This document shows, in pieces, positions 27,347-36,671 of a stretch of DNA of 64,000 nt. Each line of letters begins with the position of its first letter. Position 1 is the first letter of the stretch. Source of the DNA: JAGTVG01 sp964543195 (lineage in GTDB: Bacteria > Bacteroidota > Bacteroidia > Cytophagales > Cyclobacteriaceae); the NCBI GenBank assembly GCA_964543195.1, contig CAZIXF010000008.1, forward strand, positions 1 to 64,000. Reading direction: 5' to 3'. The notes beneath the pieces were generated by a model that searched no databases, was not told the origin of the DNA, and saw only the letters and a list, made by a program, of their open reading frames with translations. The translations under genes were made by a program, and so were the position numbers.

Positions 27347-28255
27347 TCAGATCTTCCAATCTTGTTCTCCATAAAATTTTTCAGCGATATCGCAGGTTTT
27401 AATGTATATGTTTTCTATTTCTTCTTTTGATAGTGCGAATTTCCATTTATTCACATTACTTTTAGAATCTCTATGAAGTTTGGTTGAGTTGTTTGATTGG
27501 GTTGTATTGATAATATATTTCTCTGCTTCAGAATTGTACTTAAGATTTAACTCATTGAATATTTCTTTAAAAACGTCTTGTGGATCCGAGGATATTTCTT
27601 CGTGTTTTATAAACAACCACCTTCCTTTATACTCATCCATGTATTTCCATATAATATGGTGTGATATATTCCAGAAAAGAATTGCCTGATCAATTATTGA
27701 AGGATTATTTGAATTTCTAATATTCAATATTTCTTCCTGTAGATAGCTTGGGAGCTTTTCAAAAAATTTTGGCTGACTGGTTATGTGATCAAATGGGAAA
27801 TTCCAATTTTTATCCTTGATACTTAATGCAAATGCCGCTGGATGCCGTATAAGTATTAAAACCTTTAAGTCAAAATTTACATGTAGCCATTCTGCTGAAA
27901 ATAATGCGATTGGATCTTTTATTAAATAATTTTTTGTAATCAACCTATCTCGAAAGTAATTTTTTGCAGTTATAAGTTTTTTTCTAAATTGTTTTCGCCT
28001 TGCTAGTTCCTGTTTGATAATATCAAAGTCAATTTGGATGAATTTCCTAATATAATTGTATGCCTCTAATTGTAGCTCTTCAGAACTATCATAAGATATA
28101 TGTTCGAACCAGTACTTAAACGGAAAATTCAGCTGTTTTTGATAATCAATATTAAAAGGTTCATGTATATAATATAATTGGCCACCTGAACAAAGCACAT
28201 GTCCAACCCATGTTGAACCAGAACGGTGGGTACCGGTTACTAAAACGTTGTTCAA
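27347..28255 (-). CDS. Sulfotransferase family protein
   Basis: A 302-residue PAPS-dependent transferase. The 5' loop is GTHRSGSTWVG (8-18) and the 3'-phosphate site is LILIRHPAAFALS (133-145) with Arg137 and Ser145. The HEP motif (31-33) after the first helix and the SHHIIWKYMDEYKGRWLFIKHEEI stretch (about 199-222) place it with bacterial carbohydrate sulfotransferases. It is cytoplasmic. The frame starts with TTG at 28255; no ATG is close. It stands directly downstream of the decayed GT2 gene, so its promoter or original operon partner may have been lost. Confidence 0.9.
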   Translation of the reverse strand: MNNVLVTGTHRSGSTWVGHVLCSGGQLYYIHEPFNIDYQKQLNFPFKYWFEHISYDSSEELQLEAYNYIRKFIQIDFDIIKQELARRKQFRKKLITAKNYFRDRLITKNYLIKDPIALFSAEWLHVNFDLKVLILIRHPAAFALSIKDKNWNFPFDHITSQPKFFEKLPSYLQEEILNIRNSNNPSIIDQAILFWNISHHIIWKYMDEYKGRWLFIKHEEISSDPQDVFKEIFNELNLKYNSEAEKYIINTTQSNNSTKLHRDSKSNVNKWKFALSKEEIENIYIKTCDIAEKFYGEQDWKI

Positions 28256-28329
28256 AATAGAATTAAAGAATAGTTATTTTAATTAAAAATCCTTTTGATA
28301 TTTAAGTATAATAGGGAAAAGCGACTTTT

Positions 28330-29131
28330 TTATCTTTTTAAAATATTTACAAGAAATTTTTTATTATAATTTACTAAATCCGGGGATTTTCCATTCTCTT
28401 CAACCAAATTCATTATATATTCGTTAGCTACTTTTGGGCCTTTTTATGATTAGTATAAATTATTAATGTTTCGGCAATTATTAATTTTTTTTCGCTGTGA
28501 TTTTGGCATTAGTATGAACCAAAAAATGGGAAATTTCCTCCTTTATTCTTCTGATTCGGAATTTTTGAGTAAGCTTTAGCCAAAAATCAAAATCAAATCA
28601 GATTCTATATGCAGGATCTAATGGAACACATTTATTCAATACTTCTGAACAGAAAAATCACGCTGGTTGACTGAAATTTCCATTATCAAACCCATGAAGA
28701 GAATTATCATATGATATTTACGGTACCTAAGGGGTAAATGCTATTTTTCCAGAATCATTAAGTTTATTTCCCATGCCCACAATTGCACCAACATTTTTAT
28801 CCCAATTATACATAGCTACTTTATGCAAAACATCTGGTAATAGATAATCCTCACTACTTAACCAATAAAATATCTTTCCAGAACAATATGAATATCCTTT
28901 ATTAATTGCATCAGGTTGGTCATTATCTGATTCATTTATCCAACTGGATATTTTTTGTTCTCAAAATTTCTTAAATTAATGACAGTATTATCTGCACTTC
29001 CGCCATCAATTATGAAATATTTTAAATCTGGATAATTTAGTTCAAGTACAGACAATATGGCTTTTTTAATTAATTACCTTGAATGAGGATTAAGTATTAC
29101 AATAGATATTTTTGGTAAATTCAACTTTTTG
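28330..29131 (-). pseudogene. Decayed family 2 glycosyltransferase
   Basis: The 920-bp gap between two intact genes holds GT2 protein sequence on the minus strand, broken into pieces. Reading leftwards from about 29125: LPKISIVILNPHSR, a TAA stop, then KAILSVLELNYPDLKYFIIDGGSADNT, then after a frameshift SSWINESDNDQPDAINKGYSY and KIFYWLSSEDYLLPDVLHK. Further in-frame stops follow, including two just after IAFTP and one after a PAYRI segment, before FDFDFWLKLTQKF. The order of motifs matches a family 2 enzyme of about 260 residues. At least five stops and one frameshift rule out a working gene. Confidence 0.85.
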
Positions 29132-29176
29132 CTTTTTCTTAATTCTAAAGTTTACCAGGATATTTTTCAATTTATG

Positions 29177-30388
29177 TTAAGATGATATTGATTCGTATAA
29201 ATTTAATACAGAAGAGATCTGTTTATCCATTGAGAATTTACCGATAATTACATTTCGTACTTCCTCCCTGTTAAATTCAAATTTATTATTAACAAAATCA
29301 TTTATTGCATCCGCTAGACTAAATTCATTAATATCATTTACTATAATACCATTTTTATAATTTGTTATCATTTCAGGGATGCCACCGGCATTAAAAGCTA
29401 TGACGGGAGTACCACTACAATTTGATTCTAAAACAACATTTGGTAAATTATCCTCTCTTGAAGGAAGCACAAATAAATCGGCAGCAGAAAAGGCAATATT
29501 CATTAACCTTTGATCATTGATTGTTCCAAGATTAAAATATTCCCAATCATTAATTTCATCAATTCCCTTTCCTACGGTAGAGATTGCAATTTTGTTGTTA
29601 TTTTTTATTTGGGATAAACTCTTTAGTAGTATGTCAAAACCCTTTCTATAGTTTTTCAGAGATTCCGAAACAAACAGAATTATAATTTTATCGTAAGGCA
29701 GGTTGAATATCTGCCGAGCTAGATTTCTATTTAATAATTTATATTGATAATTATCTATGCCGTTGGGTATATAATAATGATCGAATTTCGATATTAAATT
29801 ACTTTTTATTGCCAAATTATACATCCATTTTGATGGCGAAATAAATGATAGATTTTTAATTTCACTATATATTTCTTTTTTGATTTTCAGAAGTTTTTGT
29901 TCTACCTCATTATATTCAGATTCATTCCTTTTAAAATCTCCTATATAATGAAATCCTCCCATAAAAGGATTCATATCGTGAAGCGTCCAGACTATTGGCT
30001 TTTTTATTTTTTTGAAAAATGATTTGTAATTAATAATTCGCGGGACCCAATGTAAGTGAATTATATCTGCATCTTTTATCATTTGCACCTTTTCAATTTC
30101 ATTATTGGAAAAAGGAATTGAAAACATTTCAAAATTTCTACTTTTACCTTTCAGGAAATTGTTTTGGATTGATCTATTGGACTTAAATATCCCTATTTTT
30201 TCAAGTATATTCTTTTTAAATGAATATTTATGTGATGAAAACTTGTGGATTTGATCAGTATATATTGGATTTCCTTCAGCATATAAATATTTTGATTTAA
30301 CTGAATGTTGAATTAAAGCATTATGCAATCTGAGGCTTGCTATTGCTGCACCTCCTGATAACTTTGTATTAATATGTACAACTTTCAC
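29177..30388 (-). CDS. Glycosyltransferase family 4 (paralogue 1)
   Basis: A 403-residue GT-B enzyme. Its marks include VVHINTKLSGGAAIASLRLH (3-22), WTLHDMNPFMGGFHY (about 134-148), IILFVSESLKNYRKGFDILL (about 231-250) and the donor motif FVLPSREDNLPNVVLESNCSGTPVIAF (about 311-337). The segment NLPNVVLES replaces the commoner E-x7-E but keeps the final Glu. The frame starts with GTG at 30388. It is closely related to the next gene upstream (30403), sharing HDMNPF.GGFHY and PSREDNLPN, so the pair arose by duplication. Substrate is unknown. Confidence 0.9.
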   Translation of the reverse strand: MKVVHINTKLSGGAAIASLRLHNALIQHSVKSKYLYAEGNPIYTDQIHKFSSHKYSFKKNILEKIGIFKSNRSIQNNFLKGKSRNFEMFSIPFSNNEIEKVQMIKDADIIHLHWVPRIINYKSFFKKIKKPIVWTLHDMNPFMGGFHYIGDFKRNESEYNEVEQKLLKIKKEIYSEIKNLSFISPSKWMYNLAIKSNLISKFDHYYIPNGIDNYQYKLLNRNLARQIFNLPYDKIIILFVSESLKNYRKGFDILLKSLSQIKNNNKIAISTVGKGIDEINDWEYFNLGTINDQRLMNIAFSAADLFVLPSREDNLPNVVLESNCSGTPVIAFNAGGIPEMITNYKNGIIVNDINEFSLADAINDFVNNKFEFNREEVRNVIIGKFSMDKQISSVLNLYESISS

Positions 30389-30402
30389 AAGTGAATAATT
30401 GA

Positions 30403-31467
30403 TTAAGATTTAAAAGCAAAAATATTTATTTGAAGGTCCATCCCAGATAATGCTCTTCTTTTTATAAAAGTTAACACAGGAGTACCACAGGATAATGCCT
30501 CCAACATAGTATTTGGTAAATTATCTTCACGGGAAGGTAAAATGAATGCATCCGAGGCTGAATATGCAAGTGCCAATAATCTTGGATCTCTTATATAACC
30601 TAAATGATATATTTTATTGTCTTTGTTCTCATTTGATATTTTTTTACCGATGGCACAGAAAATTATTTGATCTTCATTAAATCGATCTATAACATCCAAT
30701 AAAATATCAAATCCCTTTCTTCTGTTATTAATACTTTCACTTACAAATAAAAATAGTTTTTTATCCTGGGGTAAATTAAATATATCCCGAGAAAATTTTT
30801 TGTTATAGATTCGAAATTTATCGGTGTCAACACTATTTTGAATTAGAAAATGGGGAAATTTATTAAAAAGACTACTATTTAATGATTTTCCCTTCAGATA
30901 ATGTGACAAAGAAACAATATAAAGATTTTTTGTATTTTTCAAGGCTTTATCTTTAATAGAAATCAGCTTTTTTTCCAATTCATAAAATGATTTGTGAAAC
31001 CTCTCCTCATCATTGGAATAATGAAACCCACCTAAGAATGGATTCATATCATGTATCGTCCAAACCAATGGTTTATATACATTTGGAAAAAAAGAAGGAT
31101 AATCGATGAACCGTGAAACAAAATGTAGATTTATTATATCAGCTTTTTGAATATAATCGTTCTTATGAATTTTATATGGGGTTATTGGGAAACTATATCC
31201 CTCATACCCCTTAGGCTTATTAGACAAGATTCTTTCAACAATTTTTTCTTGATTAAATCCAAATTTATTTTTAATCTTATCTGGAATTAAAACAAATAAC
31301 CCTTTCGACGAGGATTTATAATAGTGACTATTCTTTATATTTTCCCCAGTATTTTTCAGGAATAGGCAATGGGAATCAACACCCTTTTTCAGTAATCCAT
31401 AGTGTAAATTAATCATAGCTGATGCTGCGCCTCCTCTATCGTGGGTGCTGATATGTAATATTCTCAT
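30403..31467 (-). CDS. Glycosyltransferase family 4 (paralogue 2), C-terminally truncated
   Basis: A 354-residue tandem paralogue of the gene at 29177. The match runs from ILHISTHDRGGAASAMINLH (3-22) through WTIHDMNPFLGGFHY and FILPSREDNLPNTMLEALSCGTPVLTF (about 308-334). After that the product ends in 20 unrelated residues (IKRRALSGM...FAFKS) instead of the 65 or so residues that close paralogue 1. The missing part includes the last helices that pack against the N-terminal domain in GT4 enzymes. The break is close to the 14-bp junction with paralogue 1, which suggests a deletion at the duplication boundary. It may be inactive. Confidence 0.8.
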   Translation of the reverse strand: MRILHISTHDRGGAASAMINLHYGLLKKGVDSHCLFLKNTGENIKNSHYYKSSSKGLFVLIPDKIKNKFGFNQEKIVERILSNKPKGYEGYSFPITPYKIHKNDYIQKADIINLHFVSRFIDYPSFFPNVYKPLVWTIHDMNPFLGGFHYSNDEERFHKSFYELEKKLISIKDKALKNTKNLYIVSLSHYLKGKSLNSSLFNKFPHFLIQNSVDTDKFRIYNKKFSRDIFNLPQDKKLFLFVSESINNRRKGFDILLDVIDRFNEDQIIFCAIGKKISNENKDNKIYHLGYIRDPRLLALAYSASDAFILPSREDNLPNTMLEALSCGTPVLTFIKRRALSGMDLQINIFAFKS

Positions 31468-31832
31468 TTTCTTTTTGCCCTAATTAAATTGCTCATTTCT
31501 CACAGATATAAACGATAAGTTGAAAATCCATGTAATTCACACACTTGACATTCATAAAACGTATTTTCAGATTTTATTCCAACTGAATCGATATAATTTC
31601 AAAACTTTACTGCTAAAAGTATAATGAGCAAATTGTTTAGCTTTTGTTTCCTATTGTAAGAAGAATAAAATTCAATAAATATTTTTTAACCAAATTTAGA
31701 TCGCCTGACACTTCATTTAATACATCCAACTTACTTTATTATTGATTTTAAGTAAATCTAGTTACTGATGACCCAATTGTTTTATCTTAAATTTGAAATC
31801 TTATTATCTGGTTTTTAATTATCTTTTTAATA
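31468..31832. other. AT-rich intergenic region, no gene seen
   Basis: A 365-bp AT-rich gap between the truncated GT4 gene and a sulfotransferase gene. I checked both strands for remnants like those at 28330-29131 and found none that I could recognise. No repeat of the families seen elsewhere is present. It probably contains the promoter for the GT4 pair. Confidence 0.4.
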
Positions 31833-32786
31833 TTATAACACATAACCAATTTTTTGTGCTGTTTCAATTGTGTAATGATTCAATTTTTCTAATTTAGGCA
31901 AATATTTTTTCCATTTTTTTTCATCTGGTTTAGTAATTGTAGTCCAACTTAAAGGAGGATTCAAAAAATACTCATTATATTCATCTAAAAATTTCACATT
32001 TATTTTTTCTGAAATATCTCTTATTATTAATAATGAATTATTTATTAAATCTTCGTAGTGAATAACGATAGGGCTAATCTTATTATCATTAAATCCTTTA
32101 ATTGCTGATTCAACATGCATTTTCCAACTCCAGGCACAAATTTCGGGAATATCCTTGTTAATCATATCTATCCAACCTTTAGGAGCAGGATATGTCCACT
32201 TACTAATACGTGAATTATTATACCCTTCTATATATTTTCTTAACTGTGGCTTAATAAAGTTTTCATTTCCCCATCCTTCAATCATACTGCTAATATTTGG
32301 ATAAGGATGTCTAACAAGAAAAATATATATAGCATCAGGGAAATACCTATTTAAAAAATCAATATGAAATGCATTTGCAATTGTTTTATCCAGATATCTT
32401 ATGTTTTGTAAACCATGCTTATAAAAGAAGGGTATCTTTCTATTTCTTTTTTTAAAATAATTTTTAGCAGCTCTAGTATAAAACTCCTTTTTAAATTCAT
32501 AAATAATATCTTCATGATATTTATGATTGGGTACTTTATCTGATGGATCATTCATTTCATCATATGGAAAAAATTTCCACCATATTTTATCTGCTTCAAA
32601 TTTAAGATGGAAAAATTCCTTAAAACAGGATAAACATTCAAACAAAAATGATGATCCTGATCTTGGGGGAGCGATAATGAATACCGGCTTTTTAATTTTA
32701 TATCTCGGCAGGAAATAAAAAGTCGAGAATAATTTTTTTAAAAGATCTTTTTTAGATATCCTTTCACCATTGATAATCATCTTCAT
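31833..32786 (-). CDS. Sulfotransferase family protein
   Basis: A 317-residue PAPS-dependent transferase. The 5' loop is APPRSGSSFLFE (39-50) and the 3'-phosphate site FLVRHPYPNISSM (156-168) contains Arg159 and Ser167. A stretch WSWKMHVESAIKGF (about 225-238) and IHYEDLI resemble the substrate side of bacterial sulfotransferases. Its first 23 bp overlap the end of the next sulfotransferase gene (32764-33543), so the two are translated from one message. Neighbouring, unlike sulfotransferases suggest different target hydroxyls on the same repeat unit. Confidence 0.9.
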   Translation of the reverse strand: MKMIINGERISKKDLLKKLFSTFYFLPRYKIKKPVFIIAPPRSGSSFLFECLSCFKEFFHLKFEADKIWWKFFPYDEMNDPSDKVPNHKYHEDIIYEFKKEFYTRAAKNYFKKRNRKIPFFYKHGLQNIRYLDKTIANAFHIDFLNRYFPDAIYIFLVRHPYPNISSMIEGWGNENFIKPQLRKYIEGYNNSRISKWTYPAPKGWIDMINKDIPEICAWSWKMHVESAIKGFNDNKISPIVIHYEDLINNSLLIIRDISEKINVKFLDEYNEYFLNPPLSWTTITKPDEKKWKKYLPKLEKLNHYTIETAQKIGYVL

Positions 32787-33543
32787 ATCCGAATTTTATC
32801 AAAGTATTATTTTCTAAAGTCTTAAAAAGCTGAACCGATTCCTCATCAAAATAATTTTTCCAATCACCTGTCACCCCTTTTCGGGTAAAAAAGGCCAAAT
32901 TATCTTTATTTTGATATTTTCTTCCTTTTTCCTTTTCAAGTCTTCTCATATTATTAAAAGAAGATTTATGAATAGCTGATTTTATTTCTTTTTCAGATAC
33001 CGATAATCCGGAAAAGTCAATTATCTTTTTTAAAATACTATAAGTATCTTTTAATAATTCCTCATATTTAATTAACAAAAAATTTTTAGATCCCCATATT
33101 TTATGGTTATTCCATGATTCGATATGGGAGCTCCAACTATTGTTTTCTTTATATATTTTATCCTTAAGAAACGATTTAAAAGAGTATACCTCATTTAATT
33201 TATTTTTCTGATAATTATAGAATGACGAGTATGCATCTCTTCCATCTCGAATAATATAAATAACTTTTGAAAACCTGGTATTCAGTTCAGAATGAGATTT
33301 GAAAAATCTCGAATTCATATTAATTGATTTCGAATATTCAGTATTTTCAAATTCAGGAACAATATCGTGAATGGTGTTAAAATTCACTTCTATCTTTTCT
33401 TTGATAATAAGATTAGCAATCAAAAACCTTACCCAGGTGTTTCCGGATTTCGGATATGAGACAATAAATATGTCGTCTTCTTTTATTTTTTTTCTTATTG
33501 AACATCCACGAATATATTTTTTTATAAAGCTTGATTTTATCAT
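32764..33543 (-). CDS. Sulfotransferase, Sulfotransfer_1 type
   Basis: The most canonical sulfotransferase of the locus (259 residues). It has the 5' loop FIVSYPKSGNTWVRF (26-40), the 3'-phosphate site YIIRDGRDAYSSFYNY (96-111) and the C-terminal RKGVTGDWKNYF (221-232), the PAPS-contact motif of cytosolic sulfotransferases. All catalytic landmarks are present, so activity is likely. There is no signal peptide. It overlaps the next gene by 23 bp. About 180 bp of AT-rich sequence separate it from the gene upstream at 33723. Confidence 0.95.
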   Translation of the reverse strand: MIKSSFIKKYIRGCSIRKKIKEDDIFIVSYPKSGNTWVRFLIANLIIKEKIEVNFNTIHDIVPEFENTEYSKSINMNSRFFKSHSELNTRFSKVIYIIRDGRDAYSSFYNYQKNKLNEVYSFKSFLKDKIYKENNSWSSHIESWNNHKIWGSKNFLLIKYEELLKDTYSILKKIIDFSGLSVSEKEIKSAIHKSSFNNMRRLEKEKGRKYQNKDNLAFFTRKGVTGDWKNYFDEESVQLFKTLENNTLIKFGYEDDYQW

Positions 33544-33722
33544 TTGCTGACTTTAAATAATGACTGTTTGAATTTTTTAAATAATTTAATAACTGTTTTT
33601 ATAGATTATTTACTTTGATAATAATATCCAACCCTCATTTATTAAGAAATTATTATTAATTCAAGTTTGAAAAAGAAAATTGCAGGAATAAAATACAGAC
33701 GAAGTTAATTTTAAACAGAAGA

Positions 33723-34601
33723 TTAACTATTTAAATATTCCCTTATTAAATCTTTTGGGTTTGTAAATTTTATTTTTCCTCCATGTTTGAATTTTACTAT
33801 GCAATGATCTGAAAAATCTAATATGCAATTAAGAACATTCAACAACTTTCCATTATTAATATTGTGCCTGAAATAATAAGTAATTTTTTTCAATTCAGTA
33901 AAATTATAAATCCTATAATCCAATAATCTTGCATTTCTCCAGGATTTATCATCTCCAATATGAAAAGTTAAATGACTTTCTTCCAACCATATCACCTTAG
34001 ACGAGTTAGATAAAAAATTTACTGCAAAACACAGCCCTACAGGACCTGAGCCAATAATAGATTTTTCAAAATTAAATTTTTCATAATATTTCCTGCGAAA
34101 CACAAAACAATCAATACCCTCATGGGACTTTCCAATATCAGAGTATATATAATTCAGGTCATTTATAGATTTATAATTGTTGGAAACTGTGCGACGATTA
34201 ATCATTAAAAAATCATATCCCGCGGTAAAATAATTTAAGATCGTTAAATAAAAAAAAGGCATAACGCCGATATCAACATTGGAATATACTATGAAATCTG
34301 CATCTGTCAACTGAATTACCGAATCTAATAAATCCCGAATAAATGGCAATTTTTTAGTTACACGAAATAAGTTTAAGTCTGCTGTAGATCTGGTAAGGTT
34401 ATTTGTTTTAATAAAATAATCCGGAATAATATCTAAATCCTCTTCATATTGACATGAATATAATTCTACTGTTATATTTTTTTTTGCATAATCTTTAGCA
34501 TTTCTTAAAGATTCAAAAGTTAATGGTTGGGCGATATACAAATCAGAACTGGAATTTACCTTTACGGGATTAATTATGTGGGCAATTTTATATTTTGGCA
34601 C
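33723..34601 (-). CDS. Putative GT-A-like glycosyltransferase
   Basis: A 292-residue soluble protein that I do not recognise with certainty. Two features suggest a GT-A nucleotide-sugar fold: an early segment TFESLRNAKDYAKK (28-41), resembling the start of glycosyltransferase-like hypothetical proteins, and ADFIVYSNVDIGVMPFFY (about 100-117), where SNVDI is a DxD-like metal site. EGIDCFVFRRKYYEKF (about 161-176) is typical of acceptor-side loops in such enzymes. It starts with GTG at 34601 and lies 9 bp downstream of a sulfotransferase gene. Position among glycan genes supports the call. An unrelated enzyme remains possible. Confidence 0.5.
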   Translation of the reverse strand: MPKYKIAHIINPVKVNSSSDLYIAQPLTFESLRNAKDYAKKNITVELYSCQYEEDLDIIPDYFIKTNNLTRSTADLNLFRVTKKLPFIRDLLDSVIQLTDADFIVYSNVDIGVMPFFYLTILNYFTAGYDFLMINRRTVSNNYKSINDLNYIYSDIGKSHEGIDCFVFRRKYYEKFNFEKSIIGSGPVGLCFAVNFLSNSSKVIWLEESHLTFHIGDDKSWRNARLLDYRIYNFTELKKITYYFRHNINNGKLLNVLNCILDFSDHCIVKFKHGGKIKFTNPKDLIREYLNS

Positions 34602-34610
34602 TGTGATGAA

Positions 34611-35426
34611 TTAAATATATAGTGTATCGGGTAAACTAATGTTTTGAAATTCTGCTTTTTTAATATATTCATTAATTCGATTAGAACAATAAGTGATATC
34701 TACAGAATGATTAAATTTCAGTTTTTTATCCTTTCTAGTATTTATCTTCTTCTCAAAAATTATTTTAGTTCTTTCAGTGATTCCGATTTTCAGGTTTTCA
34801 AATAGTTGTTCAACATAATTGAATTCATTAAATCTATCAAGATACAATTGGTGTACTTTAATATGGGGAAATTCTTTTTGGAATCTATATGCTCTTGACT
34901 CAATATCAATCAAATATGCTATTGTCTTATCAAAGTGATCCAGGTCATCGTAGGGTTCTACACAATTTATTGCTCTTGTTTTTGCCAATGGACTGGTCAT
35001 CCACCTTTGCCACGCACTATTTTCTGAAGTAAAATAATTGAGTTCTGCAAAACTTCTAACTAATTCAGGTAATTTTCTTCGTAATAAAATAACCTCTACA
35101 TTATCAAAATCATTAATAATCACATCATAAAAAGTTTTTATAAACATATGATTAGTTTCAATATATTTAGTCGAGTTATTATAATATTTTAACAGATCAT
35201 ATATAGCTTTTGATTTAATCCTTCTTTTATTATAGGATTTCAATAGACTGTATTGATTTACCATAGCAACATACTCTCCATTCATTTTAGGCTCTGGTTC
35301 ATGAAAACTTAATACATTATCTCCAGTTCCTAGTAAAAAGGAAAGATATTCAGACCCGCTCCTACCAGGATTTATACAAAAAATAAGCTTATTTCTGATT
35401 TTTTTGTATTTATTGAAAAATATCAT
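34611..35426 (-). CDS. Sulfotransferase-like protein
   Basis: A 271-residue P-loop protein. The 5' loop is CINPGRSGSEYLSFLL (17-32), then HEPEPKMNG (42-50). The 3'-phosphate region is VILLRRKLPELVRSFAEL (112-129), in which Arg and Ser are kept but the spacing is unusual (RRKLPELVRS). It is a divergent member, more like family proteins annotated only as sulfotransferase-like. Nine bases separate its stop from the start of the putative glycosyltransferase gene at 33723, so they are probably co-expressed. Substrate is unknown. Confidence 0.75.
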   Translation of the reverse strand: MIFFNKYKKIRNKLIFCINPGRSGSEYLSFLLGTGDNVLSFHEPEPKMNGEYVAMVNQYSLLKSYNKRRIKSKAIYDLLKYYNNSTKYIETNHMFIKTFYDVIINDFDNVEVILLRRKLPELVRSFAELNYFTSENSAWQRWMTSPLAKTRAINCVEPYDDLDHFDKTIAYLIDIESRAYRFQKEFPHIKVHQLYLDRFNEFNYVEQLFENLKIGITERTKIIFEKKINTRKDKKLKFNHSVDITYCSNRINEYIKKAEFQNISLPDTLYI

Positions 35427-35563
35427 AATTAAGACTAACTATAATTGTTTTCACATGTTATAAAATTCAACCTGTGTAGCGGAACAAATGTTATGCTAAA
35501 AAATAATCAACGATTTATATGCATATAGTATTTAGTAAGATTTCCCCCTTTCAGCATAAAAAA

Positions 35564-36574
35564 TTATCTCATAATAAATTGCTTCCTGAATTGAATAAAA
35601 ATCTTTTTAGCTATGTAATATATATTATAGTTCATAAAATGTAATCTTCTTTTAAATGGAAGTTTTGATATTAGAAGAGAATATGATAATAGCTTGAAGA
35701 TCAATACTATCGATACTGCTGTATTATCTATTATTTTTTTATAAAAAAAACGAATAGTATTTCCGCCTTCTTGAAAATATTTATATTGATAATATCTTAA
35801 TCCATACTCCCAAATTTCAATCCAGGACAAATTTCGATTTAAATAAAACATTTTATCTCCCATCCCCGAATATGAAACTCCTTTTCCGGTATGCCGGTAT
35901 ACCGCCATTGGTTCATCAATAAAATAAAAATTCCCTGATTTTCCCAGGATCATACTTAATGGTACGTCACCAAATTGAACGTGATAAAACCACTCCGGAA
36001 ATTCATTTAAGATGTTCCTGAACATATGAGTCCGGGTTTTTACTCGTAATTGGTTGGTGAAAATATTTTTAACTGTGGCCTTCTTCTTTGGGAAATATCC
36101 TGTGTTTTTTTGGGGAGTAGGTATTATCTTGTAGTGACCATCTTCATATTCAAAACGTGTTTCCTGCCAGTGATGACAGGAAACACAGTCAGGATTAGTT
36201 TCAAGGGCATCAACCTGTTTTTGCAATTTAAATTGGTCCGTCCAATAATCATCCCCTTCCAGTAAAGCAATATATTTTCCCCTGGCATTTTTTAAATTAT
36301 TAATAAGGTTCCATCTTCCGGTAGGACTTCCATTAACATATATAACATTTTTACGACTGTTTAAAAATAGTCTTATTTTTTGGGGATATTCCCTGGCATA
36401 TTCAATACATATCTCACGGGTGCCGTCATCAGATCCATCTTCTCCAAGTAATATTTCAAAATCAAATGTTGTTTTCTGAATTAATATGCTATCAAGACAT
36501 TCTTTAATGTAAGGTGCATGCTGATAAGTTTGCACACAAACAGAAACCACTGGATTATCAAAGTCCTTTTCCAA
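35564..36574 (-). CDS. Glycosyltransferase family 2
   Basis: A 336-residue GT-A enzyme. It shows VVSVCVQTYQHAPYIKECLDSI (9-30), ILLGEDGSDDGTREI (41-55), ALLEGDDYWTD (about 99-109, metal site) and a Cys/His-containing loop CVSCHHWQETRF (about 125-136). This layout is common in capsule GT2 enzymes. A hydrophobic stretch near the C-terminus (ISIVLIFKLLSYSLLISKL, about 290-308) may anchor it to the membrane. The start is TTG at 36574. It is downstream of the ST-WbqC-DegT-ST block with a 97-bp gap. Sugar specificity is unknown. Confidence 0.92.
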   Translation of the reverse strand: MEKDFDNPVVSVCVQTYQHAPYIKECLDSILIQKTTFDFEILLGEDGSDDGTREICIEYAREYPQKIRLFLNSRKNVIYVNGSPTGRWNLINNLKNARGKYIALLEGDDYWTDQFKLQKQVDALETNPDCVSCHHWQETRFEYEDGHYKIIPTPQKNTGYFPKKKATVKNIFTNQLRVKTRTHMFRNILNEFPEWFYHVQFGDVPLSMILGKSGNFYFIDEPMAVYRHTGKGVSYSGMGDKMFYLNRNLSWIEIWEYGLRYYQYKYFQEGGNTIRFFYKKIIDNTAVSIVLIFKLLSYSLLISKLPFKRRLHFMNYNIYYIAKKIFIQFRKQFIMR

Positions 36575-36671
36575 CTTTGTTAATTTTTTGACAATGATTT
36601 GAATTTACACTTGTCTTGCTTATTAGAATTATTAAAAGAATTGTCAACCATTAAATTCAATATATTTTTCT

